Shown: positions 1 through 8,375, numbered from the stretch's first letter. The stretch: DNA of 20,509 nucleotides from Chara braunii (GCA_003427395.1 BFEA01000040.1:4747486-4767994); one strand, 5' to 3'. Notes: generated by a model not told the origin, from the sequence alone. Program-made: numbers and translations.

Positions 1-8
1 GGGGGGGG

Positions 9-133
9 CAACGGTCAATCTCTAGCTGGCGGGCACCAAGTATGCCCAGTGAGGCTCATGTGGCCAATGGGAATCGAACCCAAGACCACCTGCATGCCAC
101 ATGTGTGCCTTACCATCTGAGAGAGGCAGCTGA
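9..133 (-). mobile_element. tRNA-derived SINE fragment (minus strand)
   Basis: On the minus strand this reads as a tRNA-like head. A box B match (GGGTTCGATTCCC) lies at plus 69-81, and a box A-like stretch (CTCTCAGATGGTAAGGC) at plus 106-122. The spacing is that of an internal RNA polymerase III promoter. The flanks do not close into a tRNA cloverleaf, so a tRNA-derived SINE is likelier than a tRNA gene. The fragment runs to a G8 run at the window edge and may be truncated there. Confidence 0.6.
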
Positions 134-481
134 CTTGCAATATCCATTTGTCGGTGATTTTTTTTTTATTTTTTTTTTTTCTGTTTTGTTGAAAACGGAA
201 GCTCCAATCGTGGGGAAAGGCGCGTGCTGGGAACAGGGCGCAGTGTCCCATATGATTTTTTGTTTTTTATTTTTTTCCCCAAAACAATAATCCATTCATT
301 GGATGAAAATGATCCGTATGAAAATTTTAGGTGAGCTGGACTATTTTTTGTAAATAAAAATTCTTACTAAAAAACTAATTAGTCAGATATTGATTGTCAG
401 TGGTGTGGAGTTTTTTTTTCCTTTTTTTTTGCGTCAAGGATTCATTGCTGTTGATAATGCGATGCGATTTTTTTTTTTCGG

Positions 482-483
<2 letters not shown>
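134..483. other. AT-rich spacer with T tracts, no gene
   Basis: T-rich runs lie near 158-180, 246-277 and 411-430. Between them is unique-looking sequence. I see no coding region or recognisable RNA. Confidence 0.5.

Positions 484-527
<44 letters not shown>
484..527. repeat. (CT)n microsatellite
   Basis: About 22 uninterrupted CT dinucleotides lie just upstream of the first palindromic MITE copy. Confidence 0.97.
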
Positions 528-530
<3 letters not shown>

Positions 531-544
531 CTCGGATCCAGCTT

Positions 545-672
545 TTACCGGACTGCTCTCTTCCCCCGAATAGGGCGCATTGTTGTTATCGCTGTATCTA
601 GACTGAAAGTTGCTCCAAATACAGCTAGATTGACTGCCCGTTCTATTCGGCCGAGTGCGGAAGGCCCGTTAT
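545..672. mobile_element. Palindromic MITE, copy 1 (diverged)
   Basis: This is a diverged member of the family seen at 1471-1582 and 1732-1868. It shares the arm motif with CCCGAATAG, the centre with CTGAAAGTTGCTCCAAATACAG, and the right-arm CGTTCTATTCGG. The two ends are imperfect inverted complements. The copy is older than the other two, judging by mismatches in both arms. Confidence 0.65.
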
Positions 673-951
673 AAGCGAAGGATTGGGAGCCAACCAATAT
701 GACAATGACGTCGGTGATGAACTAATCAAGAGTTATTTCACTAATTTTAATAATATTGAGGGACAGTATAATTCCATCTAAATCCAAATCAGTCTGTCAT
801 TCGATGCTTTTGACAGATAATCAACTAAAAGCAATGAAGCAATCACGATACGCACTTCAATCTGTTAATTAATAATAATGAGAGCCTTTGCTGGAAGCTA
901 ATCAGTCACTGCGTCAATTAATTAATGAATATCTAAGCCTCCTACTCCCCC
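673..951. other. AT-rich intergenic stretch, nothing recognised
   Basis: AT-rich sequence with no ORF of note, no tRNA boxes and no clear repeat. Confidence 0.5.
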
Positions 952-994
<43 letters not shown>

Positions 995-1067
995 ATTGAT
1001 TGTTGTTGTTGCCGTTAAATGAGGCCCAAGAAAAAGGCGGCCCGCGGTGAATGAACGTATAGAAGGT

Positions 1068-1099
<32 letters not shown>

Positions 1100-1655
1100 T
1101 ATTAACCAACCAAGGAATCCGTTCATTTAATCAATCAATCAATCCGAAAGTCTTTTTGTTTTTTTCTCTCTCCTTAATTACTCAGGCAATCAATCATTTC
1201 AGCGCTCGACAATAGAGCAATCATATCCACTGATGAATCAGTCAATTCATCCACTAATCAATCACTCAATGTATTCACTAATTGATCAATCAATCTATTC
1301 ACTCATCAATCAATCAATTTATCCACTAATCAATCTGAATTTATCCACCTATCAATCAATTAATCGATTAATCAATCCATACACAGAGAATCAATCAATC
1401 AATACAGAGAGCGGGCTCGGCGACCCCCCTATATTGGATCCTCACCCACCGCCGAAAATTGATTATAACTCTACCGTCTTCACCCGACTACGACTCCCGC
1501 TCATTGTCGCTGCATCCTGTCTGAAAGTTGCCCCAAATACAGCCAAAATGACCGGGCGTTTTATTCGGGTGAAGACCGTAGTAATCAACCTATCTATCAA
1601 TCAATCAATCAGTCAATCAATCAATTAATCAATCAATCAATCAATCAATCAAACA
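952..1655. repeat. TTGA/TCAA tetranucleotide repeat domain
   Basis: A (TTGA)n block at 952-1002 is followed by its complement, (TCAA)n, at about 1068-1098. Degenerate ATCA-rich sequence follows through 1225-1410, and a further TCAA block lies at about 1595-1652. The open frame across 1233-1628 simply translates the repeat (Asn, Gln, Ser, Ile) and is not a gene. A palindromic MITE (1471-1582) sits inside. Confidence 0.9.
1471..1582. mobile_element. Palindromic MITE, copy 2
   Basis: The ends are inverted repeats: CTACCGTCTTCACCCGA on the left, and TTCGGGTGAAGACCGTAG on the right. The centre holds CTGAAAGTTGCCCCAAATAC, shared with copy 1. It encodes nothing, so it is non-autonomous. The 3' flank GTAATCA is shared with copy 3. 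Confidence 0.8.
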
Positions 1656-1731
1656 GCTTTTAGATCGGCCATTCATGCAGACAAATTGACTCATCCGGTT
1701 CAATTAATAACTAAATTGGACTGACGCATTG

Positions 1732-1868
1732 ACTACCGTCTTCACCCGAATAGAACGCCCGGTCATTATAGCCGTATCTGGACTGAGAATTGCACTAGAT
1801 ACGGCTATAATGACCGGGCGTTCTATTCGGGTGAAGACCGGGCGTTCTATTCGGGTGAAGACGGTAGT
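1732..1868. mobile_element. Palindromic MITE, copy 3, with internal 24-bp duplication
   Basis: This is a near-perfect hairpin. The left arm, 1732-1779, is fully complementary to the right-hand side (from 1797) once one 24-bp unit is discounted. The loop is 17 nt (1780-1796). The right arm carries an exact tandem duplication of 24 bp (1813-1836 and 1837-1860). The ends are ACTACCGTCTTC and GAAGACGGTAGT. The arms show almost no mismatch, so this copy is young or recently homogenised. I found no unambiguous target-site duplication. Confidence 0.9.
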
Positions 1869-2285
1869 AATCATTACCGATCAATCGAACAGGTCCTTTC
1901 CAAAGAGATGACAATGGGGGAGAGAGTCCAGATTAGCTAAACTGAACCCGTTAGGTAGGGTCTGTGCAGCGCCATGGCTACTCTTCCCCACGGGGCATGG
2001 TGAGCGCTTACCATGATTGCTCACTCTAATAGCAGTGTGTCTGGTTCCTAAATCACTCTAGAAGATAAGGTTATGCCTGGGATGTTGGTCCCTACCTCAC
2101 CCCTTTTTTTCCTTTTGGGAGAACCACTTTTTACGCTGGCGCAGGGTCCAGGTTACATAAGCCTACAGCTGGGTAAGGGCCGGAGCATGTATCCTCTGTT
2201 GTATCCGGGTTGTTCTGTGGGGTGATTCCCGGGCCCCTGTGCTATTGTGCAATAAAATGTGGAGACTGTTTTCCCAAAAAAAAAA
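1869..2285 (+). mobile_element. Possible retroposed polyadenylated RNA 3' end
   Basis: An AATAAA polyadenylation signal at 2251-2256 is followed about 20 bases later by an A10 run (2276-2285). That is the layout of a reverse-transcribed polyadenylated RNA. The body has small inverted repeats, for example GTGAGC and GCTCAC at about 1999-2024. I recognise no protein or RNA family in it. The left boundary is arbitrary. Confidence 0.3.
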
Positions 2286-2307
2286 CAAAGAGACGGCAAT
2301 CTGACTG

Positions 2308-2483
2308 AGAGATAGGGCCTCACCACACCTATCCCGAAAACGCAAAAAAGTTCGGGAGCACTCCCGAATGCGGGAGATGTGAAAAAACCATTCGAGAGGG
2401 CTCGTCGCCACACTGCGCTCTCCAAGGCGGCAGTCTCCAATTCATCAGACGAGGCCCGACATTTTTTGGAGAGCGCAAACGAC
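2308..2483. mobile_element. Cluster of decayed foldback elements
   Basis: The motif GGGCCTCACCACACC (2312 on) resembles the end of the element that begins at 2484. Inside are short perfect hairpins. One has TTCGGGAG and CTCCCGAA with a 2-nt loop (2351-2368). Another pairs GCGCTCTCCAA with TTGGAGAGCGC. Together they suggest two or three nested relatives of one foldback family. Confidence 0.5.
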
Positions 2484-2589
2484 GGGCCTCGCCGCACCAC
2501 TCTCGAAATGTGCAAAATGAGAATGAACTTCCCGCTAGAACATGGCCAGATGCACCCGCCACATTTTTGTCTTTTTTCACATTTCGAGA
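2484..2589. mobile_element. Foldback element, copy A (lacks right terminus)
   Basis: It begins GGGCCTCGCCGCACCACTCT, then CGAAATGTGCAAAATGAG. It ends with TTTTTCACATTTCGAG, which is the complement of the inner left arm. About 85 bp of the body (ATGAGAATGAACTTCCCGCT onwards) recurs at 10250-10350. The outer right terminus is missing here but present in that second copy. Confidence 0.75.
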
Positions 2590-2704
2590 TCGTCTGTATC
2601 GTTCCTATTTTAACGAAAGTTCCGAATTGCTTCTCTTTCGCTTTCCTCCCCTCGCCCGACCCCTCTTCGTTCCCCCGCCACCCTGTCATTCCTTCGTGAA
2701 AAAA

Positions 2705-2828
2705 GGGGGGGGGGGGGGGGGGGGGGGGGGAAGGGGGAGGGTTAGGGGAGTCCTCTGAAAAAGAAACAAACCGGGGGTTGAGGGGGGGAGTCCTCCGAAA
2801 AAGAAACAAAAGGGGGGTTGAGGGGGGG
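2705..2828. repeat. G26 run and 40-bp G-rich tandem repeat
   Basis: A run of 26 G (2705-2730) is followed by two tandem units of about 40 bp (2745-2784 and 2785-2824). Each carries GGGGAGTCCTC, then an A-rich AAAAAGAAACAAA segment, then GGGGGTTGAGG. The plus strand could form G-quadruplexes. Confidence 0.85.
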
Positions 2829-2849
2829 TATAAGCAAATTGGTTTCGGA

Positions 2850-2951
2850 TTCACCGCCCCACTTCCCCCCCTTCCCCCCCCTTCTCCCCCCAAGTCTCCT
2901 AACCCCTTCACCTTCATCCACCCCCCCCTTTTTTTTTCTTTTTTTTTTTTG
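2850..2951. repeat. Pyrimidine-rich low-complexity tract
   Basis: C runs (C6 to C8) and a terminal T-rich run make an almost pure pyrimidine plus strand. The translated Pro/Ser frames here are composition artefacts. Confidence 0.8.
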
Positions 2952-3024
2952 AAAGGCGATGAGCTTCAGATATCATCATTGAACTGACCAGCCCCAGAGT
3001 GTTATGCTGATGAAGACACCAACC

Positions 3025-3216
3025 GGCCTACTATTGTAGCTCAGTTGGTACACTACACCCATGAACTGTTGAAATATGAATCAGACCCAAGTTCGAATCC
3101 AGATGCAGTCAGATGTGAATGCAAATGAAATAATTCTGAATTTCCTGGGGCCGGTCAGTTTAATGATGACGATGATATCTCAAGGCCGTCGTCCATCAAA
3201 ACAAAACAAAAAAAAA

Positions 3217-3256
<40 letters not shown>
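3025..3256 (+). mobile_element. tRNA-derived SINE with A-tail
   Basis: The 5' head is tRNA-like, with box A TAGCTCAGTTGG at 3037-3048 and box B AGTTCGAATCC at 3090-3100. A tRNA-unrelated body follows, ending GATATCTCAAGGCCGTC. An A-rich tail runs from about 3188 to 3256. The head, body, A-tail order defines a tRNA-derived SINE. The same body end recurs at 3290-3402 and, shortened, at 9218. It has no coding capacity, so transposition would need a retroelement's reverse transcriptase in trans. Confidence 0.85.
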
Positions 3257-3258
<2 letters not shown>

Positions 3259-3289
3259 CCCATGTGCCTATCCTGATGGACCTTTAGGT

Positions 3290-3402
3290 GAATCATGAAT
3301 GCAATGAAATAATTCTGAATTACCTGGGGTCGGTCAATTTAATGATGACGATGATATATCTCAAGGCCGTCACCCCTCAAAAAAACAAAAAACAAAAAAA
3401 AA
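3290..3402 (+). mobile_element. SINE 3' half, second tandem copy
   Basis: It matches 3115-3200 closely: GAATGCAATGAAATAATTCT, then TGGGGTCGGTCAATTTAATG, then GATATATCTCAAGGCCGTC, then an A-rich tail broken by C. The tRNA head is absent, so this is a 5'-truncated insertion or a product of tandem duplication. Confidence 0.85.
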
Positions 3403-3405
3403 CAT

Positions 3406-3513
3406 GGTGATGGAGAGCTGTACGATGGGAACTGTAACGTGTCCTCCAAAACATAAAAAAAATAAAAAAACGCTGATGGAGAGCTGTACGATGGGAAACT
3501 GTCACGTGTCCTC

Positions 3514-3554
<41 letters not shown>
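3406..3554 (+). repeat. Two A-tailed tandem units of about 65-80 bp
   Basis: Two units (about 3406-3471 and 3472-3554) share GATGGAGAGCTGTACGATGG and a second block with CGTGTCCTCCAAAA. Each ends in an A-rich tail; the second tail is about 38 A. Tail-to-head tandem A-tailed units suggest repeated retroposition at one site or slippage expansion. Confidence 0.8.
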
Positions 3555-3555
<1 letters not shown>

Positions 3556-3569
3556 GGTTCGCAGGGGCC

Positions 3570-3700
3570 TAGACTCACCTCTGTCTGACCCCCCTACCCA
3601 TTATTTTATCTTGGTAATCTGATTGGCTCTGGATTCGAACGTGGGTCTGTATTTCAACAGTTCATTGGGTGTACCAACTAAGCAACAGGCCAGGTGGTTG
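3570..3700 (-). mobile_element. tRNA-like SINE head (minus strand)
   Basis: On the minus strand, a box A-like TTGCTTAGTTGG (plus about 3673-3684) is followed by CCCAATGAACTGTTGAAATA. Then comes a box B-like CGTTCGAATCC (plus 3631-3641). The interval between boxes matches the SINE at 3025 nearly base for base, so it belongs to the same tRNA-derived family. No A-tail is visible on this strand. Confidence 0.7.
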
Positions 3701-4128
3701 GTCATAATCGCGGATTGGTCGCCGTAGGATATGTACCTTTCATAAAAAAAGTATGATGATTATTAATCAACTTCCTGTTTCCTGTTTGCGTTTTGAATTG
3801 TTAAAAATCGGCCTACAGACACATGAAGAGGGTGTATTCCATGGACTTAGTCAAATTGAGTCGATGAAAAGATAGAGTGATTGACGCAATGGATTGACAT
3901 AATATTTGCATACAAAATTAAGCATGGAAAAAAAGGGATGAACTTGGCGACGAAAGGAGACGGGATTCCGTTGGGTGTTAAAAAAAAAAAAAAAAAAAAC
4001 ATAGGCATTTGATGGACCAATGCGAAGGGGAAAAAGTAGCCCAGCCAATGGGGGGCGTAATTGTACACCCATACCTTTCTCGTTCCTTTCTCTAAGATCA
4101 ATTGTACTATGTGTTCTGATCAGTTCAC
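3701..4128. other. AT-rich stretch, no gene
   Basis: It contains an A20 run (about 3980-3999). No coding region, tRNA boxes or clear repeat boundaries are visible. Confidence 0.5.
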
Positions 4129-4249
4129 TTTTTTTTTTTTTTTTTTTTTTTTTTCACAATGAGAATTGTAAATTGTTGATAAAAAGACGTGAGTTTTTTT
4201 TGTTTTTTTTTAAGAGAATTGTAAATTGTTGATAAAAAGACGTGAGTTT
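4129..4249. repeat. Exact 36-bp direct repeat flanking a T-rich insert
   Basis: A T26 run (4129-4154) is followed by a 36-bp unit at 4161-4196 and an identical copy at 4214-4249. Only a T-rich 17-bp spacer separates them. The unit starts GAGAATTGTAAATTGTTGAT. The second copy continues into a box B-like GAGTTTGAGTCC. Confidence 0.85.
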
Positions 4250-4279
4250 GAGTCCTGATGGTACGTAGGCTGTTTTGCT

Positions 4280-4345
4280 GTCCGCCCGGGCACCCAACTT
4301 GTGCCCGGAGACACACGCCCGGGTGCCCAGCTGGGGATGAACCCC
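4280..4345. repeat. GC-rich nested inverted repeats
   Basis: GGGCACCC pairs with GGGTGCCC downstream, and CCGGGCAC pairs with GTGCCCGG inside it. On the minus strand GGGGTTCATCCCC resembles a tRNA box B, so this may be another decayed tRNA-derived repeat. Confidence 0.4.
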
Positions 4346-4567
4346 GGTCAGGGCGCCAGGCAGCCCCAGCCTCCTCCCCCCCCCAACCAACCCAAAAAAA
4401 AAAGTTCAAAAAATAAAAAAATTCCAGAGAAAAAGAAGCTGTGTAGAATTGCAATACAAAAGGGTCATATCAGAATTCCTCACGGATTTGAAGATTAAAA
4501 AGGAAACAACATTCTAAAGGAGACAGGAGCCCCGGATCTTAGCTCCTCTGGGAATGCGCAGAACCTC

Positions 4568-4779
4568 CCTCCCCCCCCCCCCCCCCCTCCCCCCCCTCCT
4601 CTCCCAAGACGAAAAAAGAAAGGAAGAAAAAGGGCTGGTTTTTGCCTGCATGGGTGGCCCATGCAGATGGCCCCCGGGCGACTTGCCCCGGGTGCATGGC
4701 CGGGCGAGCCAAGTAGCCTAGGATGGAATCAGATGAGCATAATAGCTCGCAAAAAAAAAAAAAAAAAAAGGCAACAAAA
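4568..4779. repeat. C-run, perfect hairpin and A-run repeat block
   Basis: A C-rich run (about 4568-4596) precedes a perfect hairpin with 9-bp arms and a 3-nt loop (4646-4666, CTGCATGGG and CCCATGCAG). A second GC-rich segment and an A-tract near 4751-4769 follow. The GC block resembles 4280-4345 in composition and order, so the two may belong to one A-tailed family. Confidence 0.5.
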
Positions 4780-4840
4780 AAGAACTTGGCCACTAAGCAT
4801 GAAATATTAATATCATTTCAGCCGCACCTGCACTAGCAAA

Positions 4841-5632
4841 TTGTTCTTATTTCTTTTTTCTTCTTTCTTTGCTTTGAGATATCTGGCACCTGCACTAACA
4901 GTCGTACTAGGGGGTCTGTTTTTCTCCTTTGTTCTCCTGGTTCAGGCTCTGACTGATTCTCTGCAGGCTGGTTTGCTGAATGCGTGGTATTGGAGAGAGT
5001 GTGTCTGTTGGGTTCTGGCCTCTGTACCTATAGGCTATAGGCTTCGTTGTTCGACCCCCCCTTTTTTGAAGTACTTGTGGGAGTAACCCTTTGGAGGTTC
5101 GATCTGTGGACCTGATGGACTATAGCCTTTTTAGATATTATTCAATTTGATAGTTTTTAGGATCGACTATTGGCCTAGTGATTCTGGTACTGAGGCTGTG
5201 GACTTTCGTCCTTCGGGAGATGATATGAACGTGACGATGTGAGGAGATTATGGACTACCGAGTCGACTAGCGTCTGCTCTACTGGTTCTTGGTAGTATAT
5301 AGGCCTATACAGACACTGTTGTTTCAAACCGACTTTTAGGCCCCTGACAATTATCCTGGTTGGCGTGCCAGGTAAAACCGGTAGGGCTGTAATGCCATGT
5401 GGGAACTTCTGTTTCCGCGTGATCTTCATGTTTTATCCTTTGAATGAAGTCGTGCTCGGGACACCTGTCTTCCTTTCATTCTTTTTCTTCTTCTTCCGAG
5501 TCTTCTCCTTCTTCTTCTTCTTCTCCCTTGTCTGTATGGTGTGACCTTCTTGTCTCATGATCGTTGGAGCGGTATGCATGTTGGAGGATGTTGTGATTTT
5601 CATCATCGTCTGCAAGTTTTAAGTTACTTACT
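4841..5632 (+). repeat. Left terminal direct repeat (pLTR-like)
   Basis: It aligns with 8376-9193 almost end to end, including TGCAGGCTGGTTTGCTGAAT, GGTTCGATCTGTGGACCTGA and TGTCTGTATGGTGTGACC. Near its end is a TTC-rich run (about 5480-5525). Compared with the right copy it has an extra stretch near 4852-4900 and lacks a 108-bp segment. I see no TG...CA ends typical of LTRs. Confidence 0.85.
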
Positions 5633-5695
5633 CTTTCACACGGAGTCAACGTAGAGGTGATACTACGGCTGAGTGGCTTCGACCAATTTGGGCGA

Positions 5696-7044
5696 TGACG
5701 TAACTGTGGACAGCTGGGTCATATTATCTCTCATATATCTAGATACTGTCCTCAGAGTCTACGGGATCGTAGGTTAAACGGCGTGCAGCCATCTAGCGAT
5801 AACGCGATAGTGCCAACTCAACCACTGTTGACTTCCTCTGCAGTTGGTGTTGGTACGGCAGCTCCGTACTAGTCGAATCACTACAACGGCGGTGGTAGTG
5901 GTTCAGGATTGGGGAGGCGGGTGTCTACCTTACAAGAGATTGTCGGTAAGATCAATAGTAAGCATGAGGCGGAAGAGGCAAGGGAGCGTACAGAGCGAGA
6001 AGAGGATGCGCGGAAATGGAGGGAGCGGGAAGGTGAAGAACGAAGAGAGAAGGACAGGAAACAACGAGAGGACTTTCAAACATAAATGCACGAGGAAATG
6101 TCTCGTCTAAGTTGGATAAGGTGTGAGAGCCTGAGAGGCTGTTAAATGGAAAGAAGACGGGGGATAATGATGATATTGGGAAACTGAAGGTGGAGATCGA
6201 GGAGCTGCAACGTGCTTTGAAGGGGAGGCAGAAAGTTGCCGAGGGCGATGAGGTGTCGAGGCTACGTGCTGACGCAGAGGTGGAGAGACTGAAACGTGGT
6301 GATGCTGCAAGTACTTCCGCGACTGTGACAAGGCCACCCAGTGAGGCAGAGGAGCTCGCCCGACTTCGTAGGGAACAAGCCAAGGGCAAGACTGTTACGG
6401 ATAAGAGGCTTGTTGCATCTTTGGAAGATGTTATTCTAGCGTTGCAGAGGCAGTGCGAACATGCGGAGGCAAACACTGAGGCATGGAGGAGTGAAGCTTT
6501 GCGACCTGGAAATAAACGAGGCTGCGTGGCTATTGGTCGAACACCAGCCCTTGATGCAAGCTTAGGGTGAGAGCGAGGGTCACTCTGGCCGCTTCACCGT
6601 GTGTGGTCAATCAGCAGAGCAAAGGGATCATAGTCGAACGACATCAACGAGAGCCTCAGGAGGTGGAACTATTGAAGGAAATGTGGTTATGAGAAGTCAA
6701 CACACGTAAGGAGAGTGAGGAGGAGGTTGGAGACAGGCAGAAAAACAAGGAGCACCAATTTGAAGAGAAGGATGGACGACGTAGGAGGATCTTCTGCAAG
6801 GAAAGACTCGGATAAGGGAATCACCATGACCACTCCTGCGGCTCGGGTCAATGCGCGAGATGCCCATCTAAGGGTGGAACGAAAGAAGCTTCACAACTTG
6901 AAGAAGGACGAGGTGATCATGAGAATCTGCGACAGGGAAGGTGTTGACTACCTTTTGGGGGCTTGTGTGGACGATCTACCCTCTGGCTTTGCTTGGGAAG
7001 ATAAAGTTCTCTCTATCCGATCTCGTCTGAACGGACTTGTGTAG
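5696..7044 (+). pseudogene. Retroelement ORF1: CCHC zinc knuckle plus coiled coil (broken)
   Basis: Read through frames, it starts with a zinc knuckle. CRNCGQLGHI is visible with its first Cys now TGA (5696), followed by SRYCPQ at 5738-5755, with about four extra residues between His and the last Cys. Next come YNGGGSGSGLGRR, a highly charged Glu/Arg helix (about 5930-6080), and a second coiled coil from 6190 with EELARLRREQAKG. It continues with LRPGNKRG and KLHNLKKDEVIMRICDREGV. Stops lie at 5696, 5870, 6083 and 6568, with frame changes near 6105, 6560 and 6700. CCHC plus coiled coil suggests an RNA-binding, gag-like protein that would coat element RNA. Similar proteins in Chara come to mind, but I could not search. 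Confidence 0.7.
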
Positions 7045-8336
7045 TGACATTGATCATAATCCAGGTGACACTTTCGTCTCTTGTCCACTTATTTATGAAA
7101 GAAGTATGCATAAGCTTTTCTTTTGGAATCCTTCCTTTGCCTTATGTCATGACAATGATGAGGTTGTACTGAGCAAGTGCAAAGAGGAGTACAAAAAAAG
7201 TGGGTTGCAACGGGTTGGTGCATGGAAGAAGCAGTGTAAGTTTGGTGAGGCCTACTGTGTTCGCAAACACAAGGCCATCACGCGTTGGAGGCCGATCTGC
7301 CTCTCGTATCCTGAGTGTTCCGCTGTCGGTGGTAAGGTGATCTCTCATTGTGTAAATGCTATGTTATGGTCCCTTCCGAAGGGCTCGAATTTGAATCTTC
7401 GATCTGCTGATGGGTTACTGACCGCTCTTCAATCTATCAACAAGCATCTGACGAAGAACGATGAGATTTTGGGTGCTTCTTATGATATGAGAGAGATGTT
7501 TTCGAATTGACCGCACAATTCGATTCTAAGGGCGTTAGAGTGGGTTGTGGATTTTTGGCAAGAACGTGGGGTTAATGGTGTGTTGGTCAAGAAGCAGGGC
7601 AAAGGTACCAAGTTGCAAAAAGGGTTCAACTTGGCCAAAATAGGATGGAAACGCATTGAATTTCCGATGGCTCTGATTGTTGTCTCTTTATTTCTTTTGA
7701 ACTTGGTCATACGGTCATACCTATGTTAGGGCGGCTGGTCGTTTACTGTGTCGGAAGGTTGGTATTCCTGCTATGGAAAAGTCGTCCAGTCCGGCGCTAG
7801 CTTCCCTATAATTATGTGCGTATATTGAATTTGAATTTTTGTCCAGTCTGCGTGGAGATCAAAGGTTGTTTCATGGAATTAGATTCGTTGATGATGTCTC
7901 TGTTTTTGTGATTTGTAAGAACAATGACATCATGACAGATGTTCATATGCGAAGGGGCTACAACTCATTGATTCCTTCAGTCGCTGCTATGATGATAACC
8001 TGGTTTTGGAAAAGACGAATGATGTCTTCGAAGGGAGGACTGGTGTGTTGTGCTTTCCAGTTACTAAGAACCAGAGGGGCAAGGTCACTGAATGGAAAAA
8101 ACTCAGGTTTCAGAATATCCAGGATTACGTATCGTTTACCAGCTGTCAGCAGAAGATGGATGTGGTTACTTCCTTCTTTCATCAAGCAAAGACTTTTTCA
8201 TCTATTGATGGAATGTTTTTTCCCTTTCTCTTCTCTTTGAAGAGTGAGCTTTGGAGAAAGAGGTTACCCTGACGACTTCTTTGATCGCGCTCTGATAAAA
8301 GTTTCGAGCAAATTTACGGGGCTTTGGAAGGATTGA
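7045..8336 (+). pseudogene. Penelope-like reverse transcriptase (broken)
   Basis: An RT would copy element RNA into DNA at the target. Visible in order are RWRPICLSYP with NLRSADGLLTAL (early RT motifs), SYDMREMFSN-PHNSI with the motif A Asp at 7484-7486, GIPAMEKSSSPALAS (7755-7799, the GIPMG-like block), and FVDD (7884-7895), the catalytic Asp pair. A thumb-like region follows with DYVSFTSCQQKMDVV, and the C-terminus is GYPDDFFDRALIKV. Breaks are TGA at 7508, a frame change near 7720, TAA after ALASL, frame changes near 7960 and 8260, and the end at TGA 8334-8336. The first Met is unclear because the frame opens straight after the ORF1 stop. No GIY-YIG domain follows. Confidence 0.72.
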
Positions 8337-8375
8337 CTGCCGGTCTTGACAAACTGGGGTCGGTTCTTCAGATAA

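Noticed and set aside
1233-1628. Open frame of 131 codons rich in Asn, Gln, Ser and Ile
   Set aside because: It translates the ATCA tetranucleotide repeat and part of a MITE.
952-1655. CRISPR-like array
   Set aside because: The repeats are tetranucleotide microsatellites without constant repeats and unique spacers, in a eukaryotic context.
2153-2917. Minus-strand open frame of 254 codons
   Set aside because: It is a translation across foldback elements and pyrimidine-rich low-complexity DNA, with Pro/Phe-rich content and no domain.
3025-3110. Functional tRNA gene
   Set aside because: Box A and box B are present, but no complete cloverleaf or acceptor stem is visible and an A-tailed body follows; a SINE fits better.
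3472-3515. Hammerhead-like string CTGATGG...GGGAAACTGTC
   Set aside because: The core needs CTGATGA, and no stem II can form between the two motifs. Likely coincidence.
5107-5140. CTGATGG in both terminal repeats, considered as a hammerhead because some Penelope-like elements carry one
   Set aside because: No GAAA partner or stem II in either copy, on either strand.
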